From: CAZMRF01 sp964568735
GTDB lineage: Bacteria > Acidobacteriota > Polarisedimenticolia > JACPZX01
Length of the DNA: 64,000 nucleotides
Direction of reading: 5' to 3'
NCBI GenBank assembly: GCA_964568735.1
Contig: CAZMRF010000018.1
Location: forward strand, 1 to 64,000
Below, piece by piece: positions 43,722-53,000 of the stretch (position 1 is the first letter of the stretch; each line of letters opens with the position of its first letter). The translations under genes and the position numbers were made by a program. The notes beneath the pieces are model-generated. The model was not told the DNA's origin. It ran no database searches and was given only the letters and a program-made list of their open reading frames with translations.

Positions 43722-44723
43722 TCAGGCGGGCTCTTTCACGGCGCCGGCGTCGAAGCCAACCCGCTCGACGACCTTGAAGGGACGGGTGCCGCGCGTGGCG
43801 TGCAGGATGCGGATGTTGATCTCGGCCAGCAGGCCCGACATGAAGCAGACGAGGGAGGCCACGTAGAGGAGCATCATGATGAAGACCATCGGAGTGGCCT
43901 CGGTCCTCCCCAGGACGAGGACGCGGTAGGCGACGAGGGCCAGGGCCGCGCTGCCGAGCCCGAAGAAGGAGAACCCGATCTTGCCGAAGAAGTAGGCGGG
44001 CTTCGTCCCGTAGGTGTTGAGCATCTTCACGGTGACGAGATCGATGAGGACCTTGTAGATGCGGGTCAGCCCGTACTTGCTCCGCCCGAAGCGGCGCGCG
44101 CGGTGATTGACGGGCACCTCGTCGATCCTGGCCCCCTGCGCCCTCGCGAAGGCGGGGATGAAGCGGTGCATCTCCCCCAGCAGCGAGACGTCCTCGAGGT
44201 AGGCGCGCCGGAAGACCTTGAGCGTGCAGCCCAGGTCGTGGAGCCTGAGATCGAGTGATACGCGGATGAGGGCATTCGCCACCACCGACGGAATGATCCT
44301 GGAGACGGCCTTGTCCCTGCGCTTCGCGCGCCAGCCGCAGACCACGTCCGCCCGCCCCTCCAGGATGGGCTGGATGAGCGCCGGAAGATCCCTGGGATCG
44401 TTCTGCAGATCCGCGTCCATGAAGGCGATGAGCTCGCCCAAAGCCGCGTCGATCCCGGCCGCGATGGCGGCCGTCTGCCCCTGGTTGCCGAGGAAGCGCA
44501 GCGCCCGGAGCCAGGGGCGGCCGGAGGCCGCCGCCAGGATGCGGCTCCAGCTCCCGTCCCGGCTTCCGTCGTCCACGAGGATCACCTCGGCCGGACCTGA
44601 CAGCGACGGCAGCGCCGCTTCGATCTCGGCGATGAGGGGATCGATGTTCTCCTCCTCGTTGAAGACGGGGATCACGAGGCTGAGGAGCGGGCGCTCAATC
44701 CACCCTGATTCCGAAGAGGACAT
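43722..44723 (-). CDS. Glycosyltransferase family 2 with C-terminal membrane helices (ArnC/GtrB-like)
   Basis: The 333-aa protein starts PLLSLVIPVFNEEENIDPLI, with VDDGSRDGS, GNQGQTAAIAAGID and FMDADLQNDPRDLP (DxD). GCTLKVFRRAYLEDVSL and a YGLTRIYKVLIDL amphipathic segment follow. Two membrane helices lie near residues 240-260 and 275-300. This layout makes polyprenyl-phosphate sugars at the inner membrane. The ATG at 44723 is chosen and longer upstream frames are non-coding. Eleven bases separate it from asnB. Confidence 0.88.
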   Translation of the reverse strand: MSSSESGWIERPLLSLVIPVFNEEENIDPLIAEIEAALPSLSGPAEVILVDDGSRDGSWSRILAAASGRPWLRALRFLGNQGQTAAIAAGIDAALGELIAFMDADLQNDPRDLPALIQPILEGRADVVCGWRAKRRDKAVSRIIPSVVANALIRVSLDLRLHDLGCTLKVFRRAYLEDVSLLGEMHRFIPAFARAQGARIDEVPVNHRARRFGRSKYGLTRIYKVLIDLVTVKMLNTYGTKPAYFFGKIGFSFFGLGSAALALVAYRVLVLGRTEATPMVFIMMLLYVASLVCFMSGLLAEINIRILHATRGTRPFKVVERVGFDAGAVKEPA

Positions 44724-44922
44724 TCCGAGAGCCTCTGACGGGGAGGGGCGGCCGGGTCGGGCCGCCGTCGAAGCCGAGCGGGGATTGTACAGCCGGGAGG
44801 GGCCCGGGACTACCGACGGGCGGCGGGGCCGCGGTGGCGGCCGATCCGGGCATCTGGCATCATGCGCGGCGCGGCGCTCGCGACGCGGACCGAGCCACGA
44901 CTCGGGCAGGCTTCCAGGAAGA

Positions 44923-45756
44923 ATGGCGAAGGAGAGGATTGATCGGCTCATGGTCCGGCTCGGCCTGGCACAGACGCGGGCCGTGGCCCAGGCGCTCCTG
45001 ATGGAGGGGCGCGTCAGCGTGGAGGGACGGAGGATCGACAAGGCCGGAACCCTCGTCGGCGATGAAGCGCACGTGGAGGTCTCGGGCCCGCCGCGACCTT
45101 TCGTGAGCCGCGCCGGCGTGAAGCTCGCGGCCGCCCTGGAGGCCTTCGAGCTGGAGGTCGCCGGGGCGACCGCCCTCGACGTGGGGGCCGGGACGGGCGG
45201 CTTCACCGACTGCCTCCTCAAGCGCGGCGCCGCGAGGGTCTTCGCCGTGGACGTCGGCCGGGGGCAGATCGATCATGGCTTGAGGAAAGATCCCCGGGTC
45301 ACACTCATCGAGGGAATGAACGCGCGCTACATGGCTCTCGAAGACCTCCCCGGCCCGGCCGACATCGCCGTCATGGACGTCTCGTTCATATCCGCCGTCC
45401 TCATCCTCCCTCGCATCGTCCCGCTGCTGCGTGGGAGAGACGTCGTCGTCCTGGTCAAGCCCCAGTTCGAGGTGGGCCGTGAGCTCGTGGGCAAGGGCGG
45501 CATCGTCAGGGAGCCCTCCTCGTGGAGGAAGGCCATCGAGACCGTCATCGAGGGGGCCTACCGCTGCGGCTTTCGATCCACCGGGCTCGTGCCCTCACCC
45601 ATCCGGGGCGCCTCGGGCAACGTCGAGTTCCTGCTGCATCTCGTCCGCGTCCCGGGAGAGGAGGGAGGCGCACCGATCGCGCCTTCCACCGCGGCCCTGA
45701 TCGAGGAGGCCCTCGGGGCCGTCCCGGGCGAAGGGCGCCCCGGCGGGGAGATCTGA
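44923..45756 (+). CDS. tlyA: rRNA 2'-O-ribose methyltransferase / hemolysin-like TlyA
   Basis: The 277-aa protein has an N-terminal S4 RNA-binding domain (RIDRLMVRLGLAQTRAVAQALLMEGRVSVEGRRIDKAGTLV). The FtsJ-like methyltransferase domain contains VSRAGVKLAAALEAFELEV, ALDVGAGTGGFTDCLLKRGAARVFAVDVGRGQ, MDVSFISAVLILP and LVKPQFEVGRE. TlyA methylates cytidines of 16S and 23S rRNA. The ATG at 44923 follows AGGA closely. Its stop is followed after two bases by the NAD kinase start, a pairing found in many bacteria. Confidence 0.93.
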   Translation: MAKERIDRLMVRLGLAQTRAVAQALLMEGRVSVEGRRIDKAGTLVGDEAHVEVSGPPRPFVSRAGVKLAAALEAFELEVAGATALDVGAGTGGFTDCLLKRGAARVFAVDVGRGQIDHGLRKDPRVTLIEGMNARYMALEDLPGPADIAVMDVSFISAVLILPRIVPLLRGRDVVVLVKPQFEVGRELVGKGGIVREPSSWRKAIETVIEGAYRCGFRSTGLVPSPIRGASGNVEFLLHLVRVPGEEGGAPIAPSTAALIEEALGAVPGEGRPGGEI

Positions 45757-45758
45757 CG

Positions 45759-46664
45759 GTGTCCGGGGGCGGCCGCGCAGCGCGGCGGGGGCGGCGGGCC
45801 GTGCGCCGGGCCGGGCTCGTCGTGAAGCCGCGCCACCGCCTGTCGCAGGAGGTGGCCTCGAAGCTCCTGCGATGGCTGGCCCGGCGGGACGTCGAGGCGG
45901 TGCTCGACCATCAGACCGCCACGCTCGTCGGCCGCAGCGACGGCATCGAACGGACGGCGATGGCTTCCCGCAGCGACTTCCTCGTCGTCGTAGGAGGCGA
46001 CGGAACGCTCCTGTCGATGGCCAGGGCCATGGGATCCGCGCGGACGCCGATCCTGGGCGTGAACCTCGGCAGCCTGGGGTTCCTGACGGAAGTCCCCCTG
46101 GAGGAGATGTACAAGGCGCTGGAATCCGTCCTCACCGGCCATTTCGAGATCGACGAGCGGATGCGGCTGCGCGTATCCATCATGCGCGGCGAGCGGGTGC
46201 TGGCCCGCCACGACATCCTCAACGACGTCGTCATCAACAAGAGCGCGCTCGCCCGGATCCTCAATATCGACGTGAGCGTGGACGACGACTACATCACCAC
46301 CTACCGCGCGGACGGCCTCATCCTCTGTACACCCACGGGATCCACGGCCTATTCGCTCTCGGCGGGAGGGCCCATCACGGAGCCGAGCGTCGCCGCCTTC
46401 GTCCTCACCCCGATCTGCCCGCACACGCTCAGCAACCGCCCTCTCGTTCTGCCGCGGCGCAGCACGGTGGAGCTGCGCGTGCGCAACAGCCATGAGGACG
46501 TCTACGTCACGATTGACGGCCAGGTGGGATTCCCGCTGGAGGGAGAGGATCGGGTCAGGGCCCGGCGCGCGCCGAACCCCGTGCGGCTCATCCAGTCGCC
46601 GGGGCGGAACTACTTCGACGTGCTGCGCCAGCGTCTCAAGTGGCAGGGCCGCCTGCTCAGGTGA
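45759..46664 (+). CDS. nadK: NAD kinase
   Basis: NadK makes NADP from NAD and ATP or polyphosphate. The 301-aa frame shows VVVGGDGTLLSMAR (GGDG motif), GVNLGSLGFLTEV, ILNDVVINKSALARI and the CTPTGSTAYSLSAGGP substrate loop. TPICPHTLSNRPLVLP and a final strand VYVTIDGQVGFPL follow. The GTG at 45759 has GGGGAG eight bases upstream. The Arg-rich first 20 residues may mean that a later GTG is used. Confidence 0.95.
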   Translation: MSGGGRAARRGRRAVRRAGLVVKPRHRLSQEVASKLLRWLARRDVEAVLDHQTATLVGRSDGIERTAMASRSDFLVVVGGDGTLLSMARAMGSARTPILGVNLGSLGFLTEVPLEEMYKALESVLTGHFEIDERMRLRVSIMRGERVLARHDILNDVVINKSALARILNIDVSVDDDYITTYRADGLILCTPTGSTAYSLSAGGPITEPSVAAFVLTPICPHTLSNRPLVLPRRSTVELRVRNSHEDVYVTIDGQVGFPLEGEDRVRARRAPNPVRLIQSPGRNYFDVLRQRLKWQGRLLR

Positions 46665-46666
46665 TC

Positions 46667-47083
46667 TCAGCGAAGGACGCTTCCGCCATAGGCGGCCACC
46701 ATCGCGTCGGCGATCGCCGAAGGCGACAGCCCCTCGTCGACGAGCGCCTGGAGCTTCTTCTTCATCGTGATCCCGCCGGGATCCTTCCCGCAGCTGCACT
46801 CCGCGAGAGCCATCCCGCAGCCGCAGACGCACATGAACTTCTCCGACTGCACCATGGCCACCGGCGAGAGACGCACGTCCGTTGCGATGGCCGAGACGGA
46901 ATGCGTGCTGTCGCGCAGGCTCTCCTCAGCGGATCGTGTATCAGGAATCACGGCCTGCTCGCCATGCGCCGATGGCTGGGGCCCGGAGGTTCCGGGGGTG
47001 CCCGGCGTCCCGTCCTGCGAGCAGGAGAGAGCACCCGAAAGGACAACCAGAATAGTTATCATCCGCGCGACTAAAGATTTCAT
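46667..47083 (-). CDS. Cys-rich putative lipoprotein with a CcmH/PCYCGC-like motif
   Basis: The 138-aa product has a signal sequence ending in LSGALSC, a weak lipobox, with Cys21 as possible lipidation site. A disordered Gly/Pro/Ser linker leads to a conserved core: FMCVCGCGMALAECSCGK followed by GITMKKKLQALVDEGLSPSAIADAMVAAYGGSVL. The helix and closing YGGSVL resemble CcmH-type cytochrome c biogenesis proteins, but the Cys pattern (CxCxC...CxC) is closer to PCYCGC-domain proteins. A metal or redox role outside the membrane is plausible but unproven. It is convergent with nadK and has its own promoter. Confidence 0.6.
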   Translation of the reverse strand: MKSLVARMITILVVLSGALSCSQDGTPGTPGTSGPQPSAHGEQAVIPDTRSAEESLRDSTHSVSAIATDVRLSPVAMVQSEKFMCVCGCGMALAECSCGKDPGGITMKKKLQALVDEGLSPSAIADAMVAAYGGSVLR

Positions 47084-47097
47084 GGCTTTGAAGCCGG

Positions 47098-47126
47098 AGT
47101 ATACGGCCTCTCAATGGTAGACGCAA
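47098..47126 (-). promoter_or_regulatory. Promoter of the Cys-rich lipoprotein gene
   Basis: On the minus strand TTGCGT (47126-47121) and TATACT (47103-47098) are 17 bases apart. The -35 box abuts the -35 of a plus-strand promoter, making a back-to-back divergent promoter. Confidence 0.6.
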
Positions 47127-47157
47127 TTGACGCCGGATGGACTTCGGGTGCTATCAT
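47127..47157 (+). promoter_or_regulatory. Promoter of the small basic protein gene
   Basis: TTGACG (47127-47132) is followed after 19 bases by TATCAT (47152-47157), with a TG extended -10 immediately upstream. It shares the intergenic core with the minus-strand promoter. Confidence 0.55.
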
Positions 47158-47213
47158 GGGTGCCCATTTCCGCAGTGCGACTTGCACCGACATTTCACCC
47201 GGAGGTTCACCCC

Positions 47214-47540
47214 TTGAAGAAGAGTCCAACGAGTTCAGTCACACGCGAGCTTCGGAAAATTCGGAGATCCTTCGTCAACATCGCGCGCTCGTTCGAGCGC
47301 CTCGCTCCGGCGCTCGCTTCGGGCGTCTCGGGCAACGGAGGGCGGGGAATCGACAAGGCGGCCGGCGGACGCCGCCGCCCCAGGCTCAGCTCCTCACAGC
47401 TCAAGGCCCTGAAGCTGCAGGGCCGCTACATGGGGACCATGCGGGGACTCAGCGCGCGGAGCCAGGCCCGGGTCAAGTCGGTTCGCAAGACCCGAGGCAT
47501 CCACGCCGCGATCGCCGAGGCCCGCAGACTCATCCGCTGA
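47214..47540 (+). CDS. Conserved-looking small basic protein, function unknown
   Basis: The 108-aa protein is rich in Arg, Lys and Ser. It contains an N-terminal helix (RELRKIRRSFVNIARSFERLAP), a Gly/Arg linker, and a C-terminal block RPRLSSSQLKALKLQGRYMGTMRGLSARSQARVKSVRKTRG. The TTG at 47214 follows GGAGG at eight bases. Upstream in-frame starts lack a ribosome site. The composition suggests RNA or DNA binding. I do not recognise a characterised family. Confidence 0.65.
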   Translation: MKKSPTSSVTRELRKIRRSFVNIARSFERLAPALASGVSGNGGRGIDKAAGGRRRPRLSSSQLKALKLQGRYMGTMRGLSARSQARVKSVRKTRGIHAAIAEARRLIR

Positions 47541-47675
47541 AGCACCTCGCCGCGGAATCACAGCCATTCCCGGGGGCCGGGCCCTGCGGCCCGGCCCTCA
47601 CACTGACCTCCTCCCGCCCTGAGGCTCCGCCGAGATGAGACGGATCGCTCGAGTCACGCCCCCACCCGGCGCCTG

Positions 47676-50060
47676 ATGGCCGCACCCTCGAGCTCCGCGC
47701 AGCCTGCCGAGCCCACCAGCGCCTCCCCGGAATCGCGCCGCACGCTGCTGCGGCGCGCCGCCTTCCTGACGGCGCTGCTCTCGATGACCGTCTTCCTCGT
47801 CGTCCTGAACTGGTACAAGATGTCGAACAACGACATCTGGATCCATCTCAAGACGGGAGAGTGGATCCTCGAGCACGGCTGGGTCCCGGGCAATGACATG
47901 TACTCGTGGAACGCCACCGACCGCCCCTATATCGCCTTCGAGTGGCTGGCCGGGCTCTTCTTCTACTTCGTCTACGAGCTCGGGGGCGTCAACGGCCTCA
48001 TTTTCTCGAAGATGGGAATTGCGGCCGCGACCTGGTGGCTGCTCTACGACACCTCCCGCATCCTGGGCGCGCGATTGTCGGTGCTGCTCCCAGGCATGGC
48101 GCTCGTCATCTACATCGCCGTGGCGCGCCTCCTCGAGCGGCCCCACATCCTGACCTACCTCTTCATCGCTCTCTTCATCTGGCTCTTCTTCCGGTACCGT
48201 GAGCGGGGCAGGAACCGGCTCTGGCTCTACGCTCTCCTGCCGGCCCAGGTGCTCTGGATCAACATGCACGGGGCGTGGCCGACGGGGATTCTCCTCGTGG
48301 CGACCTTCGCGCTCGGCGAGGGACTCGCCCGCGCGAGAGCCGTGAGACTCGGCGCCGGTGAGGAGAGGGCTCTGCCTCCCAGCGAGATCAAGTTCCTGGC
48401 CGCCCTCATCCCCGCGACGGCCCTGGTGAACTTCGTCAATCCCTACGGGTGGAGGATGATCACCTTCCCCTTCGAGGTGTTCGCCATGGATGTGTACATG
48501 ACGGGCATCTACGAGTGGAAGCCGCCCTACGATCGCGCCTTCAATTCGTCGACGATGTTCTTCTTCTACATGATCGAGCTCATTCTCCTGTGCGCCGGGT
48601 TCTTCATCGCCCAGGGGGGGACGGGCAGCCTGCTCCCGGGCGCGCGGGGGGGCCGGCGCGGCGGAGGCCCGGCCCTCGGCACCGTCAACATCCTCTTCCT
48701 CGTCGCGCTCGCCATCTTCGCCACGATCATGACGGTACTGTGGCTCCAGCCCCCCGCCAGCGAGAGCGGCTGGCTGGGTGACCTCGATAGGATGGTGCCG
48801 GTTGCGGGCAAGCTCCTGCGCTTCGTGTTGCGGCTCGATCCGCCGGAGGACATGAGCGGCTGGAGCCCACTAAACGTTGGCGTCGCCCTCTACGTTCTCT
48901 TCGCCCTCTTCGGGCTGTTCACCGTTCTGAACTACCGCTCCGTGGATTTCACGCAAGCGGGAATCTTCAGCCTGCTCTTCCTCATCAGCATTGGCCACAA
49001 CCGGAACGTCACCGACGCCGCGATCGGGATCTTCCCCGTCATGGCTGCGTCGCTCTCCGCGACTCTCGCGCGGAGGGGCTCCTCCGCCGCGGCGACGTCA
49101 TCCCGGCGCCGCGGGCGCGCTGGCCGGGCCTCCTTCGAGGAGACTCCCTCCGCGCAGGCGGCCCAGGCCCTCCCCTGGTGGAGGCATCCTCCCGATCCCT
49201 CCTCCCCTGCCGCGGTATTCACCGGATCGGCGCTGCTCCTGGCCATCTCGCTCCACGCGGCGCTCACAACCTATTACTACGACTTCAGGGGCGCGGGGCG
49301 CGAGAAGGGCCTGGGCATCGCGGAGAACATGCCCGTTTGCGGTGTCGACTTCATCGAGAAACACCATCTCACCGGCAACGCCTTCACTTCCTACCCCTAC
49401 GCCTCGCTCCTGATCCACCGGATGTACCCCTCGGTCAAGGTCAACATGGACTCCCGGAACGGACACGTCTATGGCGAGAAGATCTACCAGGACTACCTCA
49501 ATACGCTCCAGGATCCCGCGCTCATGCTGAAGTACCTGGCCTCGAACGACGTGGACTTCTTCTTCCTCTCGCATGGCGACCGACGGAACTCCGTCTTCGA
49601 GGCCGTCATGGCGACCGGACAGTGGGCCATCGTCTTCCTGGACAACCGCGGTTTCGTCATCGTGAAGAGGACTCCGGAGAATGCGGCGCTGATCGCGCGG
49701 GAGGAGTACAACTACATCCGGCCGAACACCTGGGGAGATACCGTGGTCAATCCGATCACGGCCCCGAGCGTCCTCGCCGAGGCCGAGCACGCGATAGCGA
49801 ACTGTCCGGCTTCGACCTTCGGCTATACCTACAAGCTGCGCGCCCTGCTCACCCTCCGCCGATACGATGAGGCCATCACGACCGCGCAGCTCGTGCTCCG
49901 CATGGATCCCGACAACCCTCAGATCTACACATTCCTCGGGGGGATCTACGAGGCCACGCAACGTACGAGTGAAGCCATCGAGATGTACGACAGGGCGCTG
50001 GCCATCAACCCGGATCTCCAGATGGTGAGGAAGAGCCTCGAGCGCCTGAGGGGGCTCTGA
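47676..50060 (+). CDS. Polytopic membrane protein with C-terminal TPR repeats, copy 1
   Basis: The 794-aa protein has about 10-12 membrane helices (residues 25-540). After helix 1 it has a GT-C-like acidic motif, NNDIWIHLKTGEWILEHGWVP. A soluble domain (about 550-690) with CGVDFIEKHHLTGNAFTSYPYASLLIHRMYPSVKVNMDSRN follows. Two or more TPR repeats (LRALLTLRRYDEAITTAQLVLRMDPDNPQIYTFLGGIYEA) end the protein. It may be a GT-C glycosyltransferase or a polysaccharide assembly protein. The function is unproven. The next gene is a paralogue with the same order. No good ribosome site precedes the ATG. Confidence 0.75.
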   Translation: MAAPSSSAQPAEPTSASPESRRTLLRRAAFLTALLSMTVFLVVLNWYKMSNNDIWIHLKTGEWILEHGWVPGNDMYSWNATDRPYIAFEWLAGLFFYFVYELGGVNGLIFSKMGIAAATWWLLYDTSRILGARLSVLLPGMALVIYIAVARLLERPHILTYLFIALFIWLFFRYRERGRNRLWLYALLPAQVLWINMHGAWPTGILLVATFALGEGLARARAVRLGAGEERALPPSEIKFLAALIPATALVNFVNPYGWRMITFPFEVFAMDVYMTGIYEWKPPYDRAFNSSTMFFFYMIELILLCAGFFIAQGGTGSLLPGARGGRRGGGPALGTVNILFLVALAIFATIMTVLWLQPPASESGWLGDLDRMVPVAGKLLRFVLRLDPPEDMSGWSPLNVGVALYVLFALFGLFTVLNYRSVDFTQAGIFSLLFLISIGHNRNVTDAAIGIFPVMAASLSATLARRGSSAAATSSRRRGRAGRASFEETPSAQAAQALPWWRHPPDPSSPAAVFTGSALLLAISLHAALTTYYYDFRGAGREKGLGIAENMPVCGVDFIEKHHLTGNAFTSYPYASLLIHRMYPSVKVNMDSRNGHVYGEKIYQDYLNTLQDPALMLKYLASNDVDFFFLSHGDRRNSVFEAVMATGQWAIVFLDNRGFVIVKRTPENAALIAREEYNYIRPNTWGDTVVNPITAPSVLAEAEHAIANCPASTFGYTYKLRALLTLRRYDEAITTAQLVLRMDPDNPQIYTFLGGIYEATQRTSEAIEMYDRALAINPDLQMVRKSLERLRGL

Positions 50061-52189
50061 CCAGAGCACACGGGCCTGCCGCCATCCGGGCGCTTCGCCT
50101 GCTGGCATACTCCGCCCTCGCGCTGTGGGCGCTGACTCTGGCCATCAGCGACCTGTCGGTCAACGACATCTGGATCCACGTGACGACCGGATCGCGGATC
50201 CTGGACGAAGGGCGCATTCCCAGGATCGACAGCTACTCCTTCACGGCCGCGGGCCGCCCCTACGTGGCTCACGAGTGGATGGCGGCGGTCTTCTTCCACC
50301 TGATCCACGCCGAATGGGGTGTGAGAGGGCTGATCCTCGCCAGCGCCCTCGTCGTGGCTCTCACGGCCCTGCTCCTGGCGCTGGCGGCCGGAGAGGCGGG
50401 GGCCGGGCTGGCCGCCCTGCTTCCATCCCTGGCCCTGGGCCTCTGGATCGCCGCGTCGCGCTTCTGGGTGCGCCCCCACGTCTTCTCCTGGCTCTTCACC
50501 GCCATCTACCTCTGGGCCCTCCTCCACTACGCTCGCGGTCGGCGCCGCGCCGGGATCCTCCTGCTCCTGCTTCCCGTGCAGGTCCTGTGGGCGAACACCC
50601 ATGCCGGAGGAGTGATGGGCCTGCTCATGCTCGGCCTCCTCACCCTGGGCGAGGGGCTCGAGGGGCTGCGGGAGAGCCTCTCCGCCGCCGCACGCCGCGC
50701 CCGAATCCCCGCCCTGATCACGATCGCGGCGGCGCTCGCGACGATGATCAATCCCTGGGGGCCCCGGATCCTGAGCTTCCCCTTCGAGCTGACGTCGATG
50801 CGCCTCTACATGGAGCGCATCTACGAATGGCAGCCCCCGTGGCACCCCTCCTTCAATGCCAACCCGATGCTGGCGGCATGGATGGCGCTCTCCTGCGCTC
50901 TCCTGACCGCGCTCTTCGCCGCCCGCCCGCAATCGACAGGGCCTCGAAGCGGGATGGCCTCGCGCCTCCTTGGCGGCCGGCTCATGACCGCGGCACCCAC
51001 AGTCATCTTCCTTGCCTTCGCCGGGCTTCGCCTCGCCGGGCCCCCGGCCTGGGGACCGATCCCGGCGGCGATTCTCATCGCGTCACTTCCCGTCCTCCTG
51101 TGCGCCTTCGCGATGATCCACGGACGCGGGCTCGAGCCGGTCCCGACGCTCCTCGCCCTCGCCTTCATGCTCCTCGCGCTCCGGCACAACCGCGCCATCG
51201 CCGACTCGGCGCTCGTCGGAAGCGTCGTCCTCGCGGGGGCACTCTCCAGGCTGGGGCGGCGCAGGGCGGGGCGGAGTCCCGAGCGGAGGGGCGAGCCGGG
51301 GAGACCGGCAGCCGGAGGATTGCTCCCCGAGGCGAGCCCGCTGCGAGTACTGGCCGCTGCCGGGATCCTCGTCGCGGCCTCGGGCGGCGTCGTGGCCTTC
51401 GGCTATCCGCTCAGCTTCGACGGCCCCGCACGGCCCTTCGGCCTGGGGCTGGGCCGTGAAACACCCGTCTGCGCCACCGACTACGTCGCCCGGAGCGGGC
51501 TCGCAGGCAACGCCTTCGTCTCGTATTCCTGGGGGGCCATGCTCGTCCACAAGGCCTATCCCCGCGTGAAGGTGAGCATCGACTCCCGCAACGACGTCTA
51601 CGGGGAGGAGATCTACCGAGCCCAGCTCGATGCGCTCGCGGCACCCGCATCCATGGCGCAGTACCTCGAGGAGCACCGGGTGGATCTCGTCCTGCTCTCC
51701 TATGCCGATCCCGCCCCCGCCGTGAGCCGCTGGCTCATCACGTCGCCCGCCTGGGCGCCCGTCAATCTCGACGACAAGGGGTTCCTCCTCGCTCGGAGGA
51801 GCACGGCCCCACCTGGGCTCGTGGAGCGAGACGAGTACACGCTCCTCCGGCCCGCCGCGCTTGGCTCCACGCGTGTCACTCCTGCCAATGCCGTCACCGC
51901 CCTGGCTGAGGCCGATCGCGCTATCGAAGGCTGCCCCAGTTCCTACTTCGGCTGGTTCTACCGCGCCAAGGCGCTTCTAGCCCTGGGCCGGATCCCGGAG
52001 GCCATCGAAACGAGCCGCCGCGCCACCGAGGTCGACCCGTCCAATCCGACGGCATGGGCCGATCTCGGCTACGCATGGGCGGCCGCCGGGAACCGGAAGG
52101 AGGCTGCGGACAATTACCAGAGAGCGCTGGATTTGGATCCGGATAGCCGTGAAGCGCGTGAGAACCTCCTTCGCCTCGGGGGGCCATGA
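50057..52189 (+). CDS. Polytopic membrane protein with C-terminal TPR repeats, copy 2; no canonical start codon
   Basis: This frame is paralogous to the preceding gene: NDIWIHVTTGSRILDEGRIPR, CATDYVARSGLAGNAFVSYSWGAMLVHKAYPRVKVSIDSRN, and TPR repeats near the end. The first GTG (50180) falls inside the conserved first-loop motif, so it is too late. Between the in-frame stop at 49970-49972 and 50180 there is no ATG, GTG or TTG. A CTG at 50057, overlapping the previous gene's TGA and close to GAGGGGG, would give 710 residues with an N-terminal membrane helix. A rare start codon or a base error are the two explanations. GT-C-like function is inferred. Confidence 0.75.
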   Translation: MTRAHGPAAIRALRLLAYSALALWALTLAISDLSVNDIWIHVTTGSRILDEGRIPRIDSYSFTAAGRPYVAHEWMAAVFFHLIHAEWGVRGLILASALVVALTALLLALAAGEAGAGLAALLPSLALGLWIAASRFWVRPHVFSWLFTAIYLWALLHYARGRRRAGILLLLLPVQVLWANTHAGGVMGLLMLGLLTLGEGLEGLRESLSAAARRARIPALITIAAALATMINPWGPRILSFPFELTSMRLYMERIYEWQPPWHPSFNANPMLAAWMALSCALLTALFAARPQSTGPRSGMASRLLGGRLMTAAPTVIFLAFAGLRLAGPPAWGPIPAAILIASLPVLLCAFAMIHGRGLEPVPTLLALAFMLLALRHNRAIADSALVGSVVLAGALSRLGRRRAGRSPERRGEPGRPAAGGLLPEASPLRVLAAAGILVAASGGVVAFGYPLSFDGPARPFGLGLGRETPVCATDYVARSGLAGNAFVSYSWGAMLVHKAYPRVKVSIDSRNDVYGEEIYRAQLDALAAPASMAQYLEEHRVDLVLLSYADPAPAVSRWLITSPAWAPVNLDDKGFLLARRSTAPPGLVERDEYTLLRPAALGSTRVTPANAVTALAEADRAIEGCPSSYFGWFYRAKALLALGRIPEAIETSRRATEVDPSNPTAWADLGYAWAAAGNRKEAADNYQRALDLDPDSREARENLLRLGGP

Positions 52190-52298
52190 GGACTAGCCCG
52201 CTGCCGTGCCATCGGCACGACCCCGGATCGCGCGCTGGAGGTCCAACCGCCCGGCGCGGCCGTGACCCCGCGCCCCCGCTGCGGTAGGCTAGGGGGCC

Positions 52299-53000
52299 AT
52301 GAGGCTGCTGCTCCTCTCCAACTCCTCGAACCACGGGCAGGGCTACCTCGACCACGTTTTCGACGAGGTCCTCACGTTCTTCGCGGGGGTCCGAAAGCTG
52401 ACCTTCATCCCCTATGCGCTGCGCGATCACGCGGGCTACGGCGCCGTGGTGGCTCGGCGCTTCGGCAAGACCGCCATCGAGATCGTCACGCCGGCCGACG
52501 ACGAGCGGGCCGTCGAGAGCGTCCAGGCCGCGGAGGCGATCTTCACGGGCGGCGGCAACACCTTCCGCCTCGTCGACCGGCTCCATCGAAGGGGGCTCGT
52601 GGAGGTCCTCCGGAAGAAGGTGCGCTCGGGCACGCCCTACATGGGCTCCAGCGCCGGCACCGTCATCGCGGCGCCGACCATGAAGACGACGAACGACATG
52701 CCCATCGTCCAGCCGCCCTCGTTCGACGCGCTCGCCTTCCTCCGCTTCCAGATCAACCCCCACTACCTCGATCCCGAACCCGCCTCGACCCACATGGGCG
52801 AGACGCGGGAGACGAGGATCCGGGAGTTCCTCGAGGAGAACGAGTCCCCCGTGCTGGGCCTCAGGGAAGGCACCTGGCTGAGCGTCACCGATGCCAGCGT
52901 CGTGCTGCGCGGCCCCCGCCCTGCCCGGATCTTCCGCCGCGGCGCGGATCCGGTGGAGCATCCCCCGGGCGCGGACCTGAGCTTCCTGAACAGCGCCTGA
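52299..53000 (+). CDS. pepE: Peptidase S51, dipeptidase E-like
   Basis: The 233-aa cytoplasmic serine peptidase matches PepE, which cleaves Asp-X dipeptides. It starts MRLLLLSNSSNHGQGYLDH. IFTGGGNTFRLVDRLHRRGL precedes the nucleophile Ser in PYMGSSAGTVIAAPTMKTTNDMPIV. A catalytic His is likely in FQINPHYLD. Its stop overlaps the ATG of the next membrane protein (TGATG). A TAGGCT box lies about 12 bases before the ATG. Confidence 0.9.
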   Translation: MRLLLLSNSSNHGQGYLDHVFDEVLTFFAGVRKLTFIPYALRDHAGYGAVVARRFGKTAIEIVTPADDERAVESVQAAEAIFTGGGNTFRLVDRLHRRGLVEVLRKKVRSGTPYMGSSAGTVIAAPTMKTTNDMPIVQPPSFDALAFLRFQINPHYLDPEPASTHMGETRETRIREFLEENESPVLGLREGTWLSVTDASVVLRGPRPARIFRRGADPVEHPPGADLSFLNSA

